The notes under the pieces are model-generated. The model ran no database searches and had not been told where the DNA came from. It saw only the letters and a program-made list of their open reading frames with translations. From Lonepinella sp042468235 (GTDB lineage Bacteria > Pseudomonadota > Gammaproteobacteria > Enterobacterales > Pasteurellaceae): 64,000 bases of DNA. The stretch's first letter is position 1; each line of letters starts with the position of its first letter. Shown one piece after another: positions 54,304 through 63,750 of the stretch. The position numbers and the translations under genes were made by a program. The stretch is from NCBI RefSeq assembly GCF_042468235.1, contig NZ_CP170386.1, positions 682,001 through 746,000 of the forward strand, read 5' to 3'.

Positions 54304-55815
54304 ATGTGTGGTATAGTCGGTATTGTTTCTCACAGTCTTGTTAATCAGTCAATTTATGATGCGTTGATGGTGTTACAGCACCGAGGGCAAGATGCGACAG
54401 GGATTGTGACTGTCGATGATGAAAACTGTTTCCGTCTGCGTAAAGCGAATGGCTTAGTGAGTGATGTATTTCAACAAATACACATGCAACGTTTGCAGGG
54501 AAATTCAGGCATAGGGCATGTGCGTTATCCAACCGCAGGTAGTTCCAATGTATCTGAAGCTCAACCCTTTTATGTAAATTCTCCTTATGGTTTAGCCTTA
54601 GTCCATAATGGTAATCTGACAAACTCTGATGAACTGAAAGAGAAACTATATAAATTAGCTCGCCGTCATGTTAATACCAACTCTGATTCTGAAGCCCTAC
54701 TAAATATTCTTGCCTACCACATTGATCAAATTGATAAAGAAATCCTTGCACCACAAGATGTGTTTGCTGCCATTCGAGCAACCAATAAAGATATTCGAGG
54801 GGCTTATGCCTGTGTCGCCATGATTATTGGGCATGGTTTAGTGGCATTTCGTGATCCGAATGGGATTCGTCCATTGGTTCTTGGCAAACGTGAAGAAAAT
54901 GGCAAATTGGAATATATGTTTGCTTCTGAAACCGTGGCATTGGATACGGTAGGTTTTGAGTTTGTACGTGATGTTAAACCAGGTGAAGCAATTTATGTGA
55001 CCTTTGAGGGCGAACTATATTCCGATATTTGTGCGGAACATACCAAGCTCACGCCTTGTATTTTTGAATATGTGTATTTTGCTCGTCCTGATAGTACCAT
55101 TGACGGGGTTTCTGTGTATGCGGCACGGGTACACATGGGAGAGCGTTTAGGGCAAAAAATAGCACGTGAATGGAAAGATGTGGATATTGATGTCGTGATT
55201 CCTGTACCTGAAACCTCTAATGATATTGCTTTGCGAATTGCTCATGTTTTAAATAAGCCTTATCGTCAAGGCTTTGTTAAGAATCGTTATGTGGGGCGTA
55301 CTTTTATTATGCCAGGGCAAACCCAACGAGTCAGTGCAGTTCGCCGTAAATTAAATACGATTTCGGCAGAATTTAAAGGTAAAAATGTGCTTTTAGTCGA
55401 TGATTCTATTGTGCGAGGAACGACTTCTGAACAAATTGTAGATATGGCTCGTTCCGCTGGTGCAAATAAAATTTATTTTGCATCGGCAGCCCCTGAGATT
55501 CGTTATCCAAATGTCTATGGTATTGATATGCCGACCAAAAATGAATTAATTGCGTATGGTCGTAATGTTGATGAGATTGCCAAATTAATTGGCGTAGATG
55601 GGTTAATTTTCCAAGATCTTGAAGCGTTACAAATTTCTATTCAACAGGAAAATCCCAATATTCGTGAATTTGATGCATCAGTCTTTACGGGCAAATATAT
55701 TACAGGTGATATTACACCTGAATATTTAGATAAGATCGCCGAAAAACGCAATGATAAAGCGAAAACAAAACGTGAGAAAGATGCGACGAATTTAGAAATT
55801 CATAACGAACGCTAA
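54304..55815 (+). CDS. purF: Amidophosphoribosyltransferase
   Basis: This is the first committed enzyme of purine synthesis, transferring glutamine nitrogen to PRPP. It has 503 residues. The N-terminus MCGIVGIV exposes Cys as the glutaminase nucleophile after Met removal. The phosphoribosyltransferase PRPP motif is VLLVDDSIVRGTT (about residue 366). Family length and motifs are complete. Confidence 0.97.
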   Translation: MCGIVGIVSHSLVNQSIYDALMVLQHRGQDATGIVTVDDENCFRLRKANGLVSDVFQQIHMQRLQGNSGIGHVRYPTAGSSNVSEAQPFYVNSPYGLALVHNGNLTNSDELKEKLYKLARRHVNTNSDSEALLNILAYHIDQIDKEILAPQDVFAAIRATNKDIRGAYACVAMIIGHGLVAFRDPNGIRPLVLGKREENGKLEYMFASETVALDTVGFEFVRDVKPGEAIYVTFEGELYSDICAEHTKLTPCIFEYVYFARPDSTIDGVSVYAARVHMGERLGQKIAREWKDVDIDVVIPVPETSNDIALRIAHVLNKPYRQGFVKNRYVGRTFIMPGQTQRVSAVRRKLNTISAEFKGKNVLLVDDSIVRGTTSEQIVDMARSAGANKIYFASAAPEIRYPNVYGIDMPTKNELIAYGRNVDEIAKLIGVDGLIFQDLEALQISIQQENPNIREFDASVFTGKYITGDITPEYLDKIAEKRNDKAKTKREKDATNLEIHNER

Positions 55816-55835
55816 TCATAAAAATAATGAAAAAT

Positions 55836-55878
55836 GCACCGCACTTTGTTAAAAATAATGCAAAGTGCGGTATTTTTT
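55836..55878 (+). terminator. Uptake-signal inverted pair acting as purF terminator
   Basis: ACCGCACTTTG (55838-55848) pairs with CAAAGTGCGGT (55861-55871), 11 bp, followed by ATTTTTT. Confidence 0.9.
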
Positions 55879-56049
55879 AGACAAAAATTTAGATCTATTA
55901 AATTAATTGATTTTTACTGCTAAAAATCCTTTTTAATTTCTCCTTATTTAGGGTAGAGTTAGTGCAGTTTGACTTTTTGTCATATTGACGGGTTGGATAA
56001 TCCTTGATTATCCATTTTATTTGTAATCAACCGATTTGAAGGAAACATT

Positions 56050-57579
56050 ATGTTGATTGGTGTACCTCGAGAACTGCTTGATAATGAAAGTCGTGTGGCG
56101 GCAACGCCAAAGACGGTTCAGCAAATTCAGAAACTCGGCTTTGATGTGATCGTAGAACACGATGCAGGTTTTAAAGCCAGTTTTGAAGATCAAGCCTTTA
56201 TAGATGTTGGGGCAAAAGTTGGATCTGCTCAAGATGTTTGGAATGCGGATTTAATTTTTAAAGTAAATGCTCCGACTGATACTGAAATTGCTTTAATTAA
56301 ACAAGGGGCAACCTTAGTAAGTTTTATTTGGCCAGCCCAAAATCCTGAATTAATGCAAAAATTATCTGAAAAGAAAATTAATGTATTAGCCATGGATTCT
56401 GTACCTCGTATTTCACGAGCTCAAGCTTTAGATGCGTTATCATCTATGGCTAATATTTCTGGTTATCGTGCAGTTATCGAAGCGGCTAATTCTTTTGGCA
56501 GTTTCTTTACTGGGCAAATTACTGCTGCGGGTAAAGTACCACCAGCTAAAGTCTTAGTTATCGGTGCAGGTGTTGCAGGTCTTGCTGCTATCGGTGCAGC
56601 CAATAGTCTTGGTGCGATTGTACGTGCTTTTGATAGTCGTCCAGAAGTAAAAGAGCAAGTTAAATCAATGGGTGCAGACTTCTTAGAAATTGATTTTGAA
56701 GAAGAAGGTGGTTCTGGTGACGGTTATGCGAAAGTGATGTCAGAAGAATTTAACCGCCGTGCGATGGAACTTTATGCAGCTCAAGCCAAAGAAGTCGATA
56801 TTATTATTACGACAGCGGCTATTCCAGGGAAACCAGCACCACGTTTGATTACTAAACAAATGGTCGATTCCATGAAACCAGGTTCGGTGATTGTGGATTT
56901 AGCCGCGGCGACTGGCGGTAACTGCGAATACACCAAAGCAGGTGAAATTTTTGTCACCGATAATCAAGTGAAAGTGATTGGTTATACTGACTTCCCAGCT
57001 CGTTTACCAACCCAATCCTCCCAACTTTATGGTACTAACTTAGTTAATTTATTGAAATTATTAGCACCAAATAAAGATGGTCAAATTGATATTAATTTTG
57101 AAGATGTGGTATTGCGTGGTGTGACCGTGATTCGTGATGGCGAAATTACTTGGCCAGCACCACCAATTCAAGTGTCTGCTCAACCGCAAAAACAAGCGGC
57201 AGCCCCTGTTGCGAAAAAAGAAGCGAAACCAGCGGATCCACGAGTTAAATACGGCGTAATGGTGGCGGTAGTTTGCTTATTCTTATGGTTAGCGTCTGTG
57301 ACACCTACCGCATTCTTATCGCACTTCACGGTATTCGTATTAGCCTGTGTAGTTGGGTATTATGTAGTTTGGAACGTCAGCCACGCATTGCATACCCCGT
57401 TAATGGCGGTGACTAATGCGATTTCGGGTATTATTATTGTCGGGGCAGTATTGCAGATTGCACAAGGGAGTTTCTTTGTCAGCATATTAGCATTTATTGC
57501 CATTTTGGTTGCAAGCATCAATATTTTCGGGGGATTCAAAGTCACCCAACGTATGCTTGCCATGTTTAGAAAAGGTTAA
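56050..57579 (+). CDS. pntA: NAD(P) transhydrogenase alpha subunit
   Basis: This is the alpha subunit of the proton-translocating membrane transhydrogenase that makes NADPH from NADH. It has 509 residues: the NAD(H)-binding domain (about 1-380) with Rossmann glycine motif GAGVAGLAAIGAANSLGA and RPEVKEQVKSMGADFLE, a linker with Ala/Lys/Pro, and four membrane segments at the C-terminus. It is followed by pntB after 11 nt. Confidence 0.97.
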   Translation: MLIGVPRELLDNESRVAATPKTVQQIQKLGFDVIVEHDAGFKASFEDQAFIDVGAKVGSAQDVWNADLIFKVNAPTDTEIALIKQGATLVSFIWPAQNPELMQKLSEKKINVLAMDSVPRISRAQALDALSSMANISGYRAVIEAANSFGSFFTGQITAAGKVPPAKVLVIGAGVAGLAAIGAANSLGAIVRAFDSRPEVKEQVKSMGADFLEIDFEEEGGSGDGYAKVMSEEFNRRAMELYAAQAKEVDIIITTAAIPGKPAPRLITKQMVDSMKPGSVIVDLAAATGGNCEYTKAGEIFVTDNQVKVIGYTDFPARLPTQSSQLYGTNLVNLLKLLAPNKDGQIDINFEDVVLRGVTVIRDGEITWPAPPIQVSAQPQKQAAAPVAKKEAKPADPRVKYGVMVAVVCLFLWLASVTPTAFLSHFTVFVLACVVGYYVVWNVSHALHTPLMAVTNAISGIIIVGAVLQIAQGSFFVSILAFIAILVASINIFGGFKVTQRMLAMFRKG

Positions 57580-57590
57580 GGAGTACGACA

Positions 57591-59042
57591 ATGTCATTAG
57601 GTTTAGTACAAGCGGCATATATTGTGTCGGCATTACTTTTCATTATGAGCTTGGCTGGTCTTTCTAAACATGAAACAGCAAAAGCAGGGTGTTGGTACGG
57701 CATCGTTGGTATGACGATTGCTTTAGTGGCAACGATTTTCGGACCCGCTACAGAAGGTCAATTCTGGATCATTATTGCTATGATTATCGGTGCAATTCTG
57801 GGTATTCATCGTGCATTAAAAGTGGAAATGACAGAAATGCCAGAATTAGTCGCAATGCTGCATAGTTTTGTGGGTTTAGCGGCAGTTTTAGTCGGCTTTA
57901 ATAGTTTTGGTCTGCATATTCAGCCAGAATTTGTGGCACCAGAAGGCATGACGTTTACTAGCCCAGAAGCCTTAGAAACGGCAAAAGCAGCATTCTTAGC
58001 AGAACAAGATGTCCTTGCTAATATTCACAATGTAGAAGTCTTTTTAGGTATCTTTATTGGTGCTGTAACATTCACTGGTTCTATTGTGGCATTTGGTAAA
58101 TTACGTGGCATTATTAATTCTAAAGCCTTAATGTTACCACATCGCCATAAATTAAATTTAGCGGCTCTTGTGGTATCAGCATTATTAATGGTGTCATTCT
58201 TAAATTCACCTGAAAGCATTTTCCCAGTGTTATTAATGACAGCGATTGCTCTTGCATTCGGTTGGCATTTAGTGGCATCTATCGGTGGTGCAGATATGCC
58301 AGTGGTGGTGTCAATGCTGAACTCTTATTCAGGTTGGGCAGCAGCGGCAGCAGGCTTTATGTTGAACAACGACTTATTAATTGTCACTGGTGCGTTGGTA
58401 GGTTCATCTGGTGCAATCCTTTCTTACATTATGTGTAAAGCCATGAACCGCTCATTTATTAGTGTTATTGCTGGTGGTTTTGGTAATGACGTAGTGGCAA
58501 GTTCTGATGAAGAACAAGGTGAGCATCGTGAAACGACCGCAGAAGAAGTGGCAGAATTATTGAAAAATGCGAGTTCTGTGATTATCACCCCAGGATATGG
58601 TATGGCAGTCGCTCAAGCACAATATCCAGTGGCAGATATTACGGCGAAATTACGTGAACGTGGTATTAACGTACGTTTCGGTATTCACCCTGTGGCAGGA
58701 CGTTTACCAGGCCACATGAACGTATTATTAGCGGAAGCCAAAGTACCTTATGATGTAGTATTGGAAATGGACGAAATTAACGAAGATTTCCCAGATACAG
58801 ACGTGGTATTAGTGATTGGTGCAAATGATACAGTTAACCCTGCTGCATTAGACGATCCAAATAGCCCGATTGCAGGCATGCCAGTGTTAGAAGTGTGGAA
58901 AGCCCAAAACGTAATTGTGTTCAAACGCTCTATGGCGGTCGGTTACGCAGGCGTACAAAATCCATTGTTCTTTAAAGAAAATACCCAAATGTTGTTTGGT
59001 GATGCGAAAGAACGTGTGGAAGATATTTTGAAAGCATTGTAA
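57591..59042 (+). CDS. pntB: NAD(P) transhydrogenase beta subunit
   Basis: This 483-residue subunit has an N-terminal membrane domain with nine or so segments (to about 265) and a C-terminal NADP(H)-binding domain (about 300-483) with GYGMAVAQAQYPV, HPVAGRLPGHMNVLLAEA and GANDTVNPAA, matching the family. Confidence 0.97.
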   Translation: MSLGLVQAAYIVSALLFIMSLAGLSKHETAKAGCWYGIVGMTIALVATIFGPATEGQFWIIIAMIIGAILGIHRALKVEMTEMPELVAMLHSFVGLAAVLVGFNSFGLHIQPEFVAPEGMTFTSPEALETAKAAFLAEQDVLANIHNVEVFLGIFIGAVTFTGSIVAFGKLRGIINSKALMLPHRHKLNLAALVVSALLMVSFLNSPESIFPVLLMTAIALAFGWHLVASIGGADMPVVVSMLNSYSGWAAAAAGFMLNNDLLIVTGALVGSSGAILSYIMCKAMNRSFISVIAGGFGNDVVASSDEEQGEHRETTAEEVAELLKNASSVIITPGYGMAVAQAQYPVADITAKLRERGINVRFGIHPVAGRLPGHMNVLLAEAKVPYDVVLEMDEINEDFPDTDVVLVIGANDTVNPAALDDPNSPIAGMPVLEVWKAQNVIVFKRSMAVGYAGVQNPLFFKENTQMLFGDAKERVEDILKAL

Positions 59043-59084
59043 TTCTCTATTAAGATTATATAAAATAACCCCACTTTAGGATCA

Positions 59085-59140
59085 AGTGATCTGCTCTCCA
59101 AAAGTTGAATATAATCCAACTTACTGAGGTGCAGATCACT
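59085..59140. repeat. 56-bp palindromic element, insertion-sequence-end-like (copy A)
   Basis: AGTGATCTGC (59085-59094) is exactly repeated in inverse at 59131-59140, with inner CCAAAAGTTG and CCAACTT arms. Followed by ATTTTTATT, so it may also terminate pntB transcription. The sequence recurs in inverse orientation at 63691-63740. The GATCTG-CCAAAAGTTG blocks recall the ends of IS3-family elements, from memory. Confidence 0.7.
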
Positions 59141-59232
59141 ATTTTTATTGGCATTATATTTAATAATTAAGAACCAATAATTTTGTTTAACATACTAAGA
59201 ATTTTTTGATTTTCTCACTGCTGTTTACATAA

Positions 59233-60240
59233 TTAATTGAACACATACTGCATTCCTAAATTCACTATAAATCCTCCTATAACTAGCCACAAAAATACTA
59301 AGAAACCTAAAATTAATGGTTTTATCCCAGCTTGTTTAATAGCACTAATATGTGTCGTTAAGCCTAATGCCACCATTGACATCATGAGTAAAATGCTATC
59401 AATTTGAATTAAAATTTGGACTAATGGTTCCGGTAATAATGTAAAAGAATTAAACACGGCAACTAAAACAAAATATAATGCAAACCAAGGCATATTAAAT
59501 TGACTTTTTTGAGCGGTTTGGTTTTGTTGTTTGTGTAAATAAAATGACAGCATAATTAAAAATGGAGCAAGCATCATTACGCGTAACATTTTGGTGATCA
59601 CCGAAATATCAGCGACTTCCGGATTAATATTTTTCCCTGCAGTGTAAACTTGAGCCACTTCATGGACGGAGGAACCGATATAAATACCAAATTGGTTATC
59701 AGTTAGTCCTTGAATATAGTCATACAAAATAGGATAGACAAACATTGAAATAGTACCGAAAATCACAATTAACGCAATGGCAACAGAAACCTTATGTGAA
59801 TCCGATTTTACTACAGGTTCAGTGGCCAAAATAGCGGCAGCACCACAAATGCTACATCCTGACGCAGTGAGATAGACAATTTGCTTGTCGATCTTCAATA
59901 GATAAATGCCTAATACATAAGTAATAAAAAAGGTAAAAATCAGCATGATTGCATCAGAAATAATGGCATTAGCACCTACATGGGCAATGTCTTGAAACGT
60001 GATATGAAAACCGTATAACACAATCCCAATTCGTAATAATTTTCCTTTTGCAAATGTTACACCATCTTGAGCTTGATGTTGCCATTTGGGATAAAGCGTA
60101 TTACCGATGAATAAGCCTAACAAAATGGCGAGCGTTAATGCACCAAGATGAAGCTCGTTAGCTATATTGGTTAATGAGAGTATTTTAGCAATTAACGTAA
60201 GAATGCTAACAATAGCTAAGCCAAACAATGAGTTTTTCAT
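59233..60240 (-). CDS. yeiH: YeiH/UPF0324 family membrane protein
   Basis: This 335-residue multi-spanning inner-membrane protein matches E. coli YeiH closely at several blocks: LHLGALTLAILLGLFIGNTLYP, GCSICGAAAILATEPVVK, GIYIGSSVHEVAQV and KMLRVMMLAPFLIML. Transport function is unknown; the family is predicted to carry anions or sulfonates. ATG 60240 is preferred over the frame start at 60312. Confidence 0.9.
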   Translation of the reverse strand: MKNSLFGLAIVSILTLIAKILSLTNIANELHLGALTLAILLGLFIGNTLYPKWQHQAQDGVTFAKGKLLRIGIVLYGFHITFQDIAHVGANAIISDAIMLIFTFFITYVLGIYLLKIDKQIVYLTASGCSICGAAAILATEPVVKSDSHKVSVAIALIVIFGTISMFVYPILYDYIQGLTDNQFGIYIGSSVHEVAQVYTAGKNINPEVADISVITKMLRVMMLAPFLIMLSFYLHKQQNQTAQKSQFNMPWFALYFVLVAVFNSFTLLPEPLVQILIQIDSILLMMSMVALGLTTHISAIKQAGIKPLILGFLVFLWLVIGGFIVNLGMQYVFN

Positions 60241-60371
60241 TGCAGTACCCCTAAATTTTAGTTTATAAATAAAAAAGTAGATAAATGATTTATTCAAAAG
60301 GAATAAACACATTGAATTAAAAAATAAATTAACAAAGTAATTTTATTTCACGAAATATCATGAAAAAAACT

Positions 60372-60645
60372 GTAATTATTACACTGCCCAGTTAAAATTT
60401 TGTCCAAATTTAACCATACATTGAACTATTTCCAACGTTTGAATTGAGCTCTCTACGCCGATTATAGGTGACAGTACACCAGCTTTAATACAGCATAAGG
60501 ATTTATCGTCGAAAGAATAGGCTTAAATAGCAGTTAACACCATTTGGCTAATCAGGTAGTAATCTAATTGACTACAGTTTATTACATTATCGGTGTAATC
60601 TAATACTGCGTCAAATTGCTGTATCAGTTCAGCTGAAAATACTAA
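60372..60645 (-). pseudogene. Decayed moeB/ThiF-family pseudogene
   Basis: On the minus strand LIQQFDAVLDYTDNV corresponds to LIPQFDVVLDCTDNV of the intact moeB, with an in-frame stop shortly after. A gap of roughly 60-80 bp follows, then a shifted frame gives KAGVLSPIIGVESSIQTLE, matching EAGVLSPLVGIVGSIQALE of moeB. Only the C-terminal half is recognisable. The catalytic and N-terminal parts are gone. Divergence is high, so it is an old paralog or a decayed relative, not a fresh duplicate. It lies just downstream of moeB on the same strand. Confidence 0.85.
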
Positions 60646-60926
60646 GTATAAAACAGAATTATCAACTAAATTATAGAAATTCGGTCTTAACCAATCTTCT
60701 AAAAGCGGAAAATTTATCAGATTTTATCGACTATTTCCAAATGGTCATTTCCAGAAATTCATTTAACTGTCGTTAGGGAGAATAAGATGATTAATTTTTA
60801 ATTATTATCAATGTAAATTGAGATTCATTCAGATTGGCTCATTTCCTATACACAAAACTTGCAATATATCAATGAAGTGCGAAAATATCGCACGAGTGGA
60901 ATTATAAAGGGAAAAAGGCAATGAAA
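60646..60926. other. Non-coding stretch downstream of moeB
   Basis: About 280 bp with no credible open frame. It holds a short hairpin GTGCGA-N5-TCGCAC near 60877-60893 and may contain further decayed sequence continuing the moeB-like pseudogene, but I could not align it. Confidence 0.6.
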
Positions 60927-61655
60927 TCAACAAGGCAATTTAATTTCCCGAAAATGCATGGAATACCCGTCAATCATCAATAATCGTCCGGTTAAAACAT
61001 TTCCGATTTTTAACCTCACTTTGATCGCTTCTAATGCTTGAATTGAGCCAACAATACCCACCAGGGGTGACAAGACACCGGCTTCAACACAACTCAGTCT
61101 ATTCTCACCAAATAATTGGCTTAAATGGCGATAAGTCGGTGTATTGGGTTCATAGGTGAACACTGAAATTTGCCCTTCCATTCGAATAGCAGAACCGGAA
61201 ACTAAAGGCACTTTGGCTAATTCACAACAGCGATCTAATTGATTACGGCTTTCTACATTATCGGTACAATCTAGCACCACATCAAACTGCGGTATTAATT
61301 GAGCTAATTTTTCTTTATCAAGTTTTTGGTTGAGTGCTGTAATCTCAATATGAGGATTGATGGTCTGCAAGGCAATTTTAGCCGATAGTACCTTTGGCAT
61401 ATCAATTCGTTCATCGGTGTGTAACACTTGTCGCTGTAAGTTAGAAAGCGACACCGTATCAAAATCCAATAAAGTCAAATGTCCTATCCCTGCTGCCGCT
61501 AAATACTGGCTGGCAGAACACCCCAATCCGCCTAAACCCACAATCAACATTCGGCTATCCTTAAGTTTTTCCTGACCAGCAAAATCCACGGCTTTTAAAA
61601 TAATTTGGCGGTTATAACGCAGTTCTTCTTGATAAGTTAATGCTGCCATCATCAC
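60927..61655 (-). CDS. moeB: Molybdopterin-synthase adenylyltransferase MoeB
   Basis: This E1-like enzyme adenylates the C-terminus of MoaD so that sulfur can be loaded for molybdopterin synthesis. It has about 242 residues. The nucleotide-binding loop is IVGLGGLGCSASQYLAAAGIG, with LDFDTVSLSNLQRQ, CTDNVESRNQL and the SCVEAGVLSPLVG block. Its start overlaps the moeA stop by 4 nt (ATGA), with the following ATGs also possible. Confidence 0.95.
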   Translation of the reverse strand: MMMAALTYQEELRYNRQIILKAVDFAGQEKLKDSRMLIVGLGGLGCSASQYLAAAGIGHLTLLDFDTVSLSNLQRQVLHTDERIDMPKVLSAKIALQTINPHIEITALNQKLDKEKLAQLIPQFDVVLDCTDNVESRNQLDRCCELAKVPLVSGSAIRMEGQISVFTYEPNTPTYRHLSQLFGENRLSCVEAGVLSPLVGIVGSIQALEAIKVRLKIGNVLTGRLLMIDGYSMHFREIKLPC

Positions 61656-62863
61656 CCCAATAAATCACTAAATGGCTCAATAATCACCGTTTCGCCTATT
61701 GCTACATTGCCACGCGCTTGTTCAAGACGAATAAAACAGTTGCTTTTTATAAAAGCGCTAAACAAATGCGACCCTTGAAAACCGACAGGATAAACTTCAA
61801 TTTGTCCTTGAGCATTGACTTGATAAAAACCACGCTGAAAATCTAAACGCCCTACGGCTTTTTTCATGGGAGCTACGGCTACCGCGTGTAATAGGGTAGC
61901 TGGTTGATAGTTCGCCCCTGATAAACGAGCGATCACAGGTTGTACAAGTTGATAGAAAGTGACTAAGGCAGACACAGGATTCCCCGGTAAACCACAGAAC
62001 CAAGCATTCGGTAATTTTCCAAAGGCAAACGGCTTACCCGGTTTCATGGCTAATTTCCAGAAATTCACGTTTCCCACTTTTTCTAACACAGTTTTAGTGA
62101 AATCTGCTTCGCCTACGGATACGCCACCACTCGTAATTAACAAATCTGCTTGGGCTTGAGCTTGTAAAAAGGCGTGTTCAAATTGTTGTTCATCATCAGG
62201 TAAAATACCAAAATCCAACACGTCGCAACCGAGTTTTTCGAGCATTAATTTCACGCTAAAACGGTTAGTATCGTAAATTTGTCCTGTTTGCAATGGTTTT
62301 CCTACCGGTACAAGTTCATCTCCGGTAGAAAGCACAGCCACTTTTAAGCGTGGATACACGGCAACTTTCGAAATGCCAAGTGATGCTAATAATGGTAAGG
62401 AAACTGCGCTAAGTTTTTGTCCTTTTTTTAGTACCACATCACCCACTTTCACATCTTCTCCAATTCGACGAATATTTTGATTATTTTTCGGTACCGCGGC
62501 AAGTGTAATTGAACCATCATCATTGAGCGAGACATCTTCTTGTATCACCACGCTATCTGCCCCTTGTGGTAACATTGCGCCAGTCATGATTCGTACCGCA
62601 CTTTGTGCTGCCCATTCTCCGGTAAAGGGATTGCCGGCAAAGGATTTGCCAGCCACCGAAAGGGTTAAGGAGTTTTTTACATCTGCCAAACGAATCGCAT
62701 AACCGTCCATTGCTGAATTATCAAAAGACGGTACGTTAATCGGTGAGATTACATCTTCGGCACAAACTAAATTTATTGCTTGTTCAATGGAAACATTGTG
62801 ATGAATGGTTGGCGTTGGTAATGTATTGAGAATTTTATCTAGGGCTTGTTGTAGGGTGAGCAT
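61652..62863 (-). CDS. moeA: Molybdopterin molybdenumtransferase MoeA
   Basis: This enzyme inserts molybdate into adenylated molybdopterin. It has 403 residues. Marks are SAMDGYAIRLAD, AVRIMTGAMLPQGADSVV, DLLITSGGVSVGEADF, FCGLPGNPVSALVTF and LDFQRGFY. It heads the moeA-moeB unit and is divergent from folE. Confidence 0.95.
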   Translation of the reverse strand: MLTLQQALDKILNTLPTPTIHHNVSIEQAINLVCAEDVISPINVPSFDNSAMDGYAIRLADVKNSLTLSVAGKSFAGNPFTGEWAAQSAVRIMTGAMLPQGADSVVIQEDVSLNDDGSITLAAVPKNNQNIRRIGEDVKVGDVVLKKGQKLSAVSLPLLASLGISKVAVYPRLKVAVLSTGDELVPVGKPLQTGQIYDTNRFSVKLMLEKLGCDVLDFGILPDDEQQFEHAFLQAQAQADLLITSGGVSVGEADFTKTVLEKVGNVNFWKLAMKPGKPFAFGKLPNAWFCGLPGNPVSALVTFYQLVQPVIARLSGANYQPATLLHAVAVAPMKKAVGRLDFQRGFYQVNAQGQIEVYPVGFQGSHLFSAFIKSNCFIRLEQARGNVAIGETVIIEPFSDLLG

Positions 62864-62994
62864 AGTAATCCTATTGTTGAATATTAATCATATCCCTATT
62901 CTATACTAAAACTTTTCATCTCGTTAATGATAATCTCATTTTATTCTTAGCTGAATGTTTGTTAGAATAGCCCATTATTTTATTGGAGTCGTAA

Positions 62995-63651
62995 ATGAGC
63001 AATATTTCAGCAGAGGCGATTAAGGTTCGAGATGCCTTAGTGGTGAAAGGGATTGAAACCCCAATGATAAACTTGGCTAAAAGCAAAGATCAACGCCGCG
63101 ATGAAATCGAACAAAAAATGCGTGATGTGCTAACATTGATAGGGTTGGACTTAACCGATGATAGTATCGAAGAAACCCCGCACCGTTTGGCAAAGATGTT
63201 TGTGGATGAGATTTTCAGTGGCTTAGATTATGCCAATTTTCCGAAGATTACCAACATTGAAAATCGCATGAAAGTGAGCGAAATGGTATTAGTCAATGAC
63301 GTAACTTTAACCAGCACTTGTGAACATCATTTTGTCACTATTGATGGCACAGTATCAGTAGCGTATTACCCGAAAAAATGGGTGATTGGATTATCCAAAA
63401 TTAATCGTGTGATAGCGTTTTTTGCACAACGTCCACAAGTGCAAGAGCGTTTAACTGAACAAGTTTTGTTGGCATTCCAAACCATTTTGGAAACAGAAGA
63501 TGTGGCAGTTTATGTCAAAGCTACCCATTTTTGTGTGAAATGCAGGGGAATTAAAGATAGTAATAGTTACACGGTAACATCAGCTTTTGGTGGCGTATTC
63601 CTTGAAGATAGGGAAACACGTAAAGAATTTTTGAGTTTGATTAATAAGTAA
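62995..63651 (+). CDS. folE: GTP cyclohydrolase I FolE
   Basis: This zinc enzyme makes dihydroneopterin triphosphate for folate synthesis. It has 218 residues. Zinc and substrate motifs are TSTCEHHFVTIDGTV and HFCVKCRGIKD; EETPHRLAKMFVDEIF and GLSKINRVIAFFAQRPQVQERLT are family blocks. The divergence from moeA is usual in enteric bacteria. Confidence 0.97.
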   Translation: MSNISAEAIKVRDALVVKGIETPMINLAKSKDQRRDEIEQKMRDVLTLIGLDLTDDSIEETPHRLAKMFVDEIFSGLDYANFPKITNIENRMKVSEMVLVNDVTLTSTCEHHFVTIDGTVSVAYYPKKWVIGLSKINRVIAFFAQRPQVQERLTEQVLLAFQTILETEDVAVYVKATHFCVKCRGIKDSNSYTVTSAFGGVFLEDRETRKEFLSLINK

Positions 63652-63662
63652 ATAGACAACAC

Positions 63663-63690
63663 AAGGTGCTATTAACGCACCTTTGTTATT
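63663..63690 (+). terminator. folE terminator
   Basis: AAGGTGC (63663-63669) pairs with GCACCTT (63677-63683) over a 7-nt loop, followed by TGTTATTT. Confidence 0.7.
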
Positions 63691-63740
63691 TGACCTGCAC
63701 CTTATAGTTGGTTATGAGTCCAACTTTTGGGGTACAGATC
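63691..63740. repeat. Palindromic element, insertion-sequence-end-like (copy B)
   Basis: This roughly 50-bp palindrome (GACCTGCACC ... GGGTACAGATC) contains GTCCAACTTTTGG. Its reverse complement matches copy A at 59085-59140 (GATCTG, CCAAAAGTTG, CCAACT, GGTGCAG), so the two copies face each other in inverse orientation around yeiH-moeB-moeA-folE. Confidence 0.65.
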
Positions 63741-63750
63741 GAATTAAGAT

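Noticed and set aside
60740..60770. Possible moeA remnant next to the moeB pseudogene
   Set aside because: Only one stretch of about 15 bases resembles moeA, which can be chance.
60790..60825. Fur-box-like AT-rich sequence downstream of moeB
   Set aside because: The match to the Fur consensus is weak and there is no gene start nearby that would be controlled.
60877..60893. Short hairpin GTGCGA-N5-TCGCAC as moeB terminator
   Set aside because: Six base pairs without a T-run in either direction; not enough to call a terminator.
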